Assembly (NCBI GenBank): GCA_029718625.1
Contig: CM056389.1
Span: 17,771,670-17,835,669 of the forward strand
DNA length: 64,000 nt
Source: Synaphobranchus kaupii
Taxonomy: Eukaryota; Chordata; Actinopteri; Anguilliformes; Synaphobranchidae
Reading direction: 5' to 3'
The notes beneath the pieces were generated by a model. The model saw nothing but the letters and a program-made list of their open reading frames with translations. It was not told where the DNA came from and made no database searches. A program made the position numbers and the translations under genes. This document shows positions 56,592 to 64,000 of the stretch, one piece after another; positions within the stretch are counted from its first letter, which is position 1, and each line of letters opens with the position of its first letter.

Positions 56592-57560
56592 TTAGTGTAC
56601 TTTCAGTGCACGACGAAAAACAGACAGTGTTTCAGCTGAGCGCAGCAGAGTGGGGAGTTTGTTCCACCACTGGGGAGCTAGGGTGGAAAAGCTCCGCAGT
56701 CGGGACGAGCGGGAGCCGTTAACACGGAGGGGGGGAAGTGCAAGTTGCCCTGCAGCAGCAGAGCGAAGTGGTCGAGCAGGAGCATAGTGCTGGAAGTCCT
56801 GTAGGTAGGAGGGGCCTGACCTTTTGGCTGCAGTGTAGGCCAGGGTCAGAACTTTGAACCTGATCCTGGCCACGACCGGCAGCCAGTGGAGTGACCTCAG
56901 CAGGGGGGTGACGTGCGAGAACTTCGGGAGGTTGAACACAAGCCGAGCAGCCACGTTCTAGACCAGTTGTAGGGGCAGAATGGCGCAGGCTGGTAAGCTT
57001 GCGAGAAGGGAGTTGCAGTAGTCCAGACGTGAGGTGACCATGGTCTGGACAAGAAGCTGGGCGTAGTAGGTGGTCAGGTACGGCCAAATTCTCCTGATGT
57101 TGTACAGGAGGAACCTGCAGGACCGTGCCGTTGCCCTGATGTGTTCTTTGAAGTCCAGCTGGTCGTCCAGGACCACCCCCCAGGTTCCTTGCAGAGCGGG
57201 AGGCAGTCACCATGGGTCCGTCGACGGTGATGGACAGGTCTAGGAGCGGGGAGGTCTTGTATGGCATGAAGAGCAGCTCAGTCTTGTCGAGGTTGAGCTT
57301 CAGGTGATGGCTAGACATCCACTCAGAGATGTCAGCCAGGCAAGCAGATATCCTTTCCTTTACCTGTGGGGTAGAGGGAGGGAAAGAGAGGAAGAGTTGA
57401 GTGTCATCAGCATAACTATGGTAAGAGAAGCCATGTGAATTAACAACCAAACCAAGAGACTTAGTGTAAATGGAGAACAGCAGTGGACCCAGTACAGATC
57501 CCTGCGGGACCAAGAGAGGGCAGTTCCAGAGATGCCCATCTCAGCCAGTGTGGAGATCAC
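56592..57560 (-). pseudogene. L2-like reverse transcriptase, frameshifted remnant
   Basis: Read on the minus strand from 57560: [16 protein letters not shown], then [37 protein letters not shown] (the catalytic YADD box), and [32 protein letters not shown]. After frameshifts it continues [57 protein letters not shown] and PQWWNKLPTLLRSAETLSVF. The normal enzyme copies element RNA into DNA at the target site. About 25 residues expected between GTALSW and PQGSVLG are missing, an internal deletion, and the N-terminal endonuclease is absent. Not functional. Confidence 0.9.
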
Positions 57561-57575
57561 TTACTTCCGGGGTTT

Positions 57576-59390
57576 CGCTGAGTATATTCGGGAGCACACT
57601 TTTCGAGAAGTACACAAACATTTTGGACACACAAATATGACTTCATTTAAAAATTGAGATGCAGCTTCGCTGACCTTTTCCTTCAATAACAACAAAAACA
57701 ACACGTGACATGGCCGAGCAAGGGTGGGACGCGGTTGGAAAATAGTATGGCAGATATTTTTTGTGTGCTGCATGTTGCGTGCTAAACAGTGCAGATTAAA
57801 CAGCACACTTAGCCCAGGAAGTTTTCATTTTGCGATCATCTCACATGCACAGTTGTGTCCTTGGAGTCACATGTACAGTACAATGAGGATGGCACAGAAA
57901 GATGCCGTGGAGATGGCCTTACAAGCATGTAATTGGCTGCAGACTAGCGCGCAAGCTTAAGACGTAGGCCAGAATAAATAATAGAAAAAATATATATCTT
58001 TGTCTGTGTGGTAATTAAAATATATTTGACCACAGAAAAATAATAATCACATAGTTAACATCAATATATGAGTGGAAGTATTTTTAATTTGCCCATTGGG
58101 CTCCATTAATTCAAAAATGAATGGGCGACATTATATCTGGTGCGGAGTGGAAGTGCCTTGCTGCATTCAAATCCAATTTAACACACTCCCTTCCCTTGCT
58201 CACTTCCCTCGAGGGAGCTATCTTGTGACGCAATTTGCTACGTGCAGCAAGCAGACTTAAAAGGTGCTCTGCAAGGCAGGATTGACGAGAAACAAACAAA
58301 AACGGAACCAAACCGCCCTCGCAACAATCAGAAGTGCAACACCATAGAGTTGAAATGTGACCTGTGACCATAGACCGCCACCTTTATAAGAAAATCTGTG
58401 CACATTCTGTGGTGACCGCCCACTTTTGCCATGTGGAGCATCGCATTGTGGAATTCCCTTCTTGCTGGAAGCTTGCATTTTATACCATTGGTGGAAGGGA
58501 GGATACACAAGGGAGCGAGGGAATATAATTACTCCCTCTACGTAGATGCCGCATTTGCCCTGATATATCTGCGTAGCGGCCATATTGAGGCGGGCAATGG
58601 TAAGACTCAGTTGCTGAAAAAGGCCACAAAATTGTGGAATTTGGCTGCACTGCACAAATAGTAGAAACGCAAAAAGCAAGGATCGTGGGATAACTTTTCA
58701 CAAGTGAATGGCTATTTGACTATTTTAGGTTACTGGTACGTAAATTAGTGAACGTGATTTGTGTCATTTATTAGCTCCTAACTTGCGAAAGCTGACATAG
58801 CCTAATGTTAGGCTAGCTATCGCCCGCATGGTAACAAAAACATGATGTAGCTAGGCTGTTAGCTAACGTTACTAAATAACGTAGCTAATTAGCTATGAAA
58901 GCAATGCATGACTTAAGTGGCTAAAAGTGATATGGATTTGACAATTATCACATTCTTTGTCTTATTGGTAGGCTATAGGCTATAGCAAATTATCGACTGG
59001 AGGGTGTTTTTACAAGATTAGCTATAGCCTACGCGGCGTCTGTGACAGCTGTGCTTGTGATAGTTATCCTAAATCTTAAAACGTTAGGTTGGGCCTTATT
59101 TACGCTGCTTGTCGACTAACGTTATGCACTATAGTCTACGATTCAGCTTCATACCAGGTTGTAATTAGTAACTATTACGAAATAGTGTTTTTGAGATGGA
59201 CTTGTTTTTGTCACAGGTTTCCCTAGGACCCAGACCGAACAAGAGCCTGGGTCATAGCTGTTAGGCGAAAGGATTTTGGAGTAATGTTACAGAGCCAAAC
59301 CAACACAAAATGTGTCACTGTACAAATACGGATTGCACTGTAGGCTATTGGTAACATTATATTAATGTATTTTGAATATTGGGATTAATG
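57576..59390. other. intergenic, no gene recognised
   Basis: The part at about 58140-58670 has short open frames on both strands (up to 140 codons, minus), none with a recognisable domain. A TAGCTAGC/AACGTTA-rich stretch lies at 58795-58920, a composition common in fish DNA. It adjoins the right satellite array. Confidence 0.45.
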
Positions 59391-62300
59391 ACAATGGATA
59401 ATAAATTACAGTTACTTCATAACTGCGATGAAATGAGTGAAAAATAATGAAAATTGAGACATGTATGATGAAAAATGTGTTTTGGGGAACAGGAAAAGAC
59501 ATAAGACTATAGTCTTATGTCCAAAAAAGGGTCAGAAAATAAAAATAGCTTTTTTTTATTCCAATGGATAATAAATTACAGTTACTTCATAACTGTGATT
59601 AAATTAGTGAAAAATAATGAAAATTGAGACATTTATGATGAAAAATGTGTTTTGGGGAACAGGAAAAGACATAAGACTATAGTCTTATGTCCAAAAAAGG
59701 GTCAGAAAATAAAAATAGCTTTTTTTGATTCCAATGGATAGTAAATTACAGTTACTTCATAACTGCGATGAAATGAGTGAAAAATAATACAAATTGAGAC
59801 ATGTATGATGAAAAATGTGTTTTGGGGAACAGGAAAAGACATAAGCCTATAGTCTTATGTCCAAAGAAGGGTCAGAAAATAAAAATAGCTTTTTTTAATT
59901 ACAATGGATAATAAATTACAGTTACTTCATAACTGCGATGAAATGAGTGAAAAATAATGAAAATTGAGACATGTATGATGAAAAATGTGTTTTGGGGAAC
60001 AGGAAAAGACATAAGACTATAGTCTTATGTCCAAAAATGGGTCAGAAAATGAAAATAGCTTTTTTTAATTACAATGGATAGTAAATTACAGTTACTTCAT
60101 AACTGCGATGAAATGAGTGAAAAATAATGAAAATTGAGACATTTATGATGAAAAATGTGTTTTGGGGAACAGGAAAAGACATAAGAGTATAGACTTATGT
60201 CCAAAAAAGGGTCAGAAAATGAAAATAGCTTTTTTTAATTACAATGGATAGTAAATTACAGTTACTTCATAACTGCGATGAAATGAGTGAAAAATAATGA
60301 AAATTGAGACATGTATGATGAAAAATGTGTTTTGGGGAACAGGAAAAGACATAAGAGTATAGTCTTATGTCCAAAAAAGGGTCAGAAAATGAAAATAGCT
60401 TTTTTTAATTACAATGGATAGTAAATTACAGTTACTTCATAACTGCGATGAAATGAGTGAAAAATAATGAAAATTTAGACATTTATGATGAAAAATGTGT
60501 TTTGGGGAACAGGAAAAGACATAAGACTATATATAGTCTTATGTCCAAAAAAGGGTCAGAAAATGAAAATAGCTTTTTTTAATTACAATGGATAGTAAAT
60601 TACAGTTACTTCATAACTGCGATGAAATGAGTGAAAAATAATGAAAATTGAGACATTTATGATGAAAAATGTGTTCTGAGGAACATGAAAAGACATAAGA
60701 CTATATATAGTCTTATGTCCAAAAAAGGGTCAGAAAATGAAAATAGCTTTGTTTAATTACAATGGATAGTAAATTACAGTTACTTCATAACTGCGATGAA
60801 ATGAGTGAAAAATAATGAAAATTGAGACATGTATGATGAAAAATGTGTTTTGGGGAACAGGAAAAGACATAAGAGTATAGTCGTATGTCCAAAAAAGGGT
60901 CAGAAAATGAAAATAGCTTTTTTTAATTACAATGGATAGTAAATTACAGTTACTTCATAACTGCGATGAAATGAGTGAAACATAATGAAAATTTAGACAT
61001 TTATGATGAAAAATGTGTTTTGGGGAACAGGAAAAGACATAAGACTATATATAGTCTTATGTCCAAAAAAGGGTCAGAAAATGAAAATAGCTTTTTTTAA
61101 TTACAATGGATAGTAAATTACAGTTACTTCATAACTGCGATGAAATGAGTGAAAAATAATGAAAATTTAGACATTTATGATGAAAAATGTGTTTTGGGGA
61201 ACAGGAAAAGACATAAGACTATATATAGTCTTATGTCCAAAAAAGGGTCAGAAAATGAAAATAGCTTTTTTTAATTACAATGGATAGTAAATTACAGTTA
61301 CTTCATAACTGCGATGAAATGAGGGAAAAATAATGAAAATTGAGACATTTATGATGAAAAATGTGTTTTGGGGAACAGGAAAAGACATAAGACTATATAT
61401 AGTCTTATGTCCAAAAAAGGGTCAGAAAATGAAAATAGCTTTGTTTAATTACAATGGATAGTAAATTACAGTTACTTCATAACTGCGATGAAATGAGTGA
61501 AAAATAATGAAAATTTAGACATTTATGATGAAAAATGTGTTTTGGGGAACAGGAAAAGACATAAGACTATAGTCTTAAGTCCAAAAAAGGGTCAGAAAAT
61601 AAAAATAGCTTTTTTTGATTCCAATGGATAGTAAATTACAGTTACTTCATAACTGCGATGAAATGAGTGAAAAATAATGAAAATTGAGACATTTATGATG
61701 AAAAAAGTGTTTTGGGGAACAGGAAAAGACATAAGACTATAGTCTTAAGTCCAAAAAAGGGTCAGAAAATAAAAATAGCTTTTTTTGATTCCAATGGATA
61801 GTAAATTACAGTTACTTCATAACTGCGATGAAATGAGTGAAAAATAATGAAAATTGAGACATTTATGATGAAAAATGTGTTTTGGGGAACAGGAAAAGAC
61901 ATAAGACTATATATAGTCTTATGTCCAAAAAAGGGTCAGAAAATGAAAATAGCTTTTTTTAATTACATTGGATAGTAAATTACAGTTACTTCATAACTGC
62001 GATGAAATGAGTGAAAAATAATGAAAATTGAGACATTTATGATGAAAAATGTGTTTTGGGGAACAGGAAAAGACATAAGACTATATATAGTCTTATGTCC
62101 AAAAAAGGGTCAGAAAATGAAAATAGCTTTGTTTAATTACAATGGATAGTAAATTACAGTTACTTCATAACTGCGATGAAATGAGTGAAAAATAATGAAA
62201 ATTTAGACATTTATGATGAAAAATGTGTTTTGGGGAACAGGAAAAGACATAAGACTATAGTCTTAAGTCCAAAAAAGGGTCAGAAAATAAAAATAGCTTT

Positions 62301-63111
62301 TTTTGATTCCAATGGATAGTAAATTACAGTTACTTCATAACTGCGATGAAATGAGTGAAAAATAATGAAAATTGAGACATTTATGATGAAAAAATGTGTT
62401 TTAGGGAACAGGAAAAGACATAAGACTATAGTCTTATGTCCAAAAAAGGGTCAGAAAATGAAAATAGCTTTTTTTGATTCCAATGGATAGTAAATTACAG
62501 TTACTTCATAACTGCGATGAAATGAGTGAAAAATAATAACAATTGAGACATTTATGATGAAAAATGTGTTTTGGGGAACAGGAAAAGACATAAGACTATA
62601 GTCTTATGTCCAAAAAAGGGTCAGAAAATAAAAATAGCTTTTTTTGATTCCAATGGATAGTAAATTACAGTTACTTCATAACTGCGATGAAATGAGTGAA
62701 AAATAATGAAAATTGAGACATTTATGATGAAAAATGTCTTTTGAGGAACAGGAAAAGACATAAGACTATAGTCTTATGTCCAAAAAAGGGTCAGAAAATA
62801 AAAATAGCTTTTTTTAATTCCAATGGATAGTAAATTACAGTTACTTCATAACTGCGATGAAATGAGTGAAAAATAATGAAAATTGAGACATTTATGATGA
62901 AAAATGTGTTTTGAGGAATAGGAAAAGACATAAGACTATAGTCTTATGTCCAAAAATGGGTCAGAAAATGAAAATAGCTTTTTTTAATTACAATGGATAG
63001 TAAATTACAGTTACTTCATAACTGCGATGAAATGAGAGAAAAATAATGAAAATTGAGACATTTATGATGAAAAATGTGTTTTGAGGAACAGGAAAAGACA
63101 TAAGACTATAG
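59391..63111 (-). repeat. 170-bp satellite array, right arm (about 22 units), inverted
   Basis: Same unit as 1-2371 but on the opposite strand. The palindrome marker starts at 59498, 59668, 59838 and so on at 170-174 bp spacing. Many units carry extra central TA pairs (ACTATATATAGT) that lengthen the palindrome to 28 bp and keep it perfect. Others have single changes: CTTAAGTC at about 61571, 61741 and 62261, and AGAGTATAG at about 60184, 60354 and 60874. The left edge is in unit sequence at 59391. The right edge, 63111, falls inside the palindrome, after GACATAAGACTATAG. Confidence 0.97.
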
Positions 63112-63324
63112 TTCAGTCAGGCCACTGTTGTTCAAATAACTTTATTGACATTATGAAACAATACATTTTAGGTTTGGCGGTATGGTTCTGTTCACCAAGC
63201 CCTCCCGCCCATCCACGCGAGCAAGCATGGGTATGGCGGCGAGGGCAGCTGCACAACCCCCATTGGGGTTACGCTAGAACAGAACCACAGCACTGAGAAT
63301 GGTTTTGACAGAATCCATTCAGTC

Positions 63325-63326
<2 letters not shown>
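63112..63326. other. junction sequence after the satellite
   Basis: Begins TTCAGTCAGGCCACTG and contains no recognisable gene. The 71-codon frame starting in the satellite at 63081 is chance. Confidence 0.5.

Positions 63327-63354
<28 letters not shown>
63327..63354. repeat. (AT)n microsatellite, 14 dinucleotides
   Basis: Pure AT repeat of about 28 bp. Confidence 0.95.
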
Positions 63355-63358
<4 letters not shown>

Positions 63359-63535
63359 GGCACTTTTAAGTGTCATTATCACAACAATTTACAAGGAACC
63401 GGGCCTGAAACCCCGTAGAGCATGCCTAAGGCGACGGTGGCAAGGAAAAACTCCCTGCTGTTAGCAGGAAGAAACCTTGGGCAGAACCTGACTCTGAGGG
63501 GGAAGTCCATCCGCCGCTGACTGGCACCGGTTACT
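63355..63535 (+). repeat. dispersed fish repeat fragment
   Basis: Contains GCCTAAGGCGACGGTGGCAA followed by GGAAAAACTCCCTGCTG and AGGAAGAAACCTTGGGCAGA. It corresponds to the 3' part of the element at 18917-19372 but without the 50-bp expansion. This is a widespread teleost repeat style; class not assigned. Confidence 0.75.
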
Positions 63536-64000
63536 AAATGCTGATTACAGAATAGAAATTTGTAGACCGAACATATGAAAATGTCAATGTATAAGGAGCC
63601 GGTGAGGAAGACTGTTTGAAGCCCGGCAGGTGCATCATAGCTGGGTACATGCATGGAGCTGGAGCCGACCGTCTGCTTCTGGAGAACGATGTTTGTTGAT
63701 CTATAGCTATCGCTCCGGCGGATGCCGAAGCGGGAAGGAAAGAGGAAAAGAAATCAGTAGGCATTCGAAAATGTTAGTGATTCATGCAGGAGCGATATAG
63801 GCTACGTGTATGTGCGCAATGGGAAACTGAAGAGGATGGAGCTGGGGTGGAGGGGGGGGGGGTTTTGTGTGCAGCGGGTGTGCTGGCAGGGGATCCACCA
63901 TGGTAGGGCGAGGCGGTTAAATAGACCGCCTTGTTATGTGAATGGACTGATGGGTGAATCGTCACTACTCAGCTAAGCTGTCAGCTGATTAACTATGGCC
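63536..64000. other. intergenic, no gene recognised
   Basis: Slightly GC-richer than the average here, with a G run near 63852-63861. No gene was seen before the window edge. Confidence 0.5.

Larger units (their letters stand above)
54629..57575 (-). mobile_element. L2/Rex1-like LINE, split by an LTR-like insertion
   Basis: The 3' tail is at 54629-54754 (minus-strand TAATGTAATG tail preceded by GCGTCTGCCAAATG), and the body resumes at 56449 and runs to about 57575. The two parts join as ...GTAGGAGC-TATCCCTAG..., matching the uninterrupted copy near 14028 (GTAGCAGCTATCCCTAG). The element is therefore one LINE of about 1.26 kb interrupted by the insertion at 54759-56448. It is 5'-truncated, like the other L2 copies, and carries frameshifts. 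Confidence 0.88.

Noticed and set aside
58257..58679. 140-codon minus frame and a plus frame with a GTAAGA donor-like end
   Set aside because: Both strands are open at once, no domain is recognisable, and no matching acceptor or neighbouring exon was seen.
1..63111. The whole 57-kb interval as one giant transposon with satellite terminal repeats
   Set aside because: No recombinase or replication genes other than a small Tc1 with its own ends, no target duplication is visible, and the left end is lost in a gap.

Overview
The window is intergenic or deep-intronic DNA of a vertebrate, most likely a ray-finned fish. The evidence is AT-rich sequence with long CA/GT microsatellites, teleost-type non-LTR retrotransposon remnants (L2/Rex1-like and Rex3/RTE-like), tRNA-derived SINEs with fish-type bodies, a Tc1 transposon, and several MITE families. 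The SINE types remind me of elopomorph fish (eels, tarpons), but this is only a weak impression. I see no convincing host protein-coding exon, rRNA or functional tRNA. The only intact long reading frame is a transposase. Most other open frames lie in tandem repeats or occur by chance.

Layout. Positions 1-2371 are a 170-bp satellite array cut by a 500-N gap (2372-2871). The same satellite returns in the opposite orientation at 59391-63111, so about 57 kb lies between inverted arrays. After the gap come a dispersed repeat, CA and CT microsatellites and a 51-54 bp minisatellite (4052-5141). At 6376-7484 a Harbinger-like element with a relic Myb/SANT-like frame sits inside an older MITE. A decayed non-LTR retrotransposon follows (7690-8232, minus). 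Positions 13853-15853 hold a nest: an outer MITE containing an L2-like LINE 3' end, a nearly perfect 256-bp tandem array and a hairpin MITE. SINEs lie at 17789, 24322, 29962 and 35465, with a fragment at 41731. A 475-bp MITE with an 8-bp target duplication is at 19831-20305, and an L2-like fragment with a perfect 37-bp inverted repeat is at 20689-21640.

The best-preserved gene-bearing element is a complete 1531-bp Tc1-like transposon (25669-27199). It has 46-bp terminal inverted repeats, TA target duplications and an uninterrupted 342-residue DD34E transposase. A G-rich 30-bp minisatellite follows at 27701-28220. A Rex3-like 3' end next to a SINE occupies 35058-35806. An E-box-bearing 42-bp tandem repeat is at 38352-38660. 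More MITE and SINE fragments occupy 40900-43033, and an inverted copy of one lies at 50891-51285. At 54629-57575 an L2-like LINE is split by a 1690-bp insertion with LTR-like ends, a 4-bp target duplication and a reconstructable empty site.

The elements interact as a mobile-DNA community rather than as a gene cluster. The tRNA-derived SINEs share the 3' tail of the L2-like LINE (which likely mobilised them), and another SINE has the GATG-type tail of the Rex3-like LINE. The Tc1 element encodes its own enzyme, while the MITEs depend on enzymes encoded elsewhere. The most unusual structure is the satellite: its unit carries a perfect central palindrome that varies in length symmetrically between copies, and both arrays show higher-order repeat organisation.
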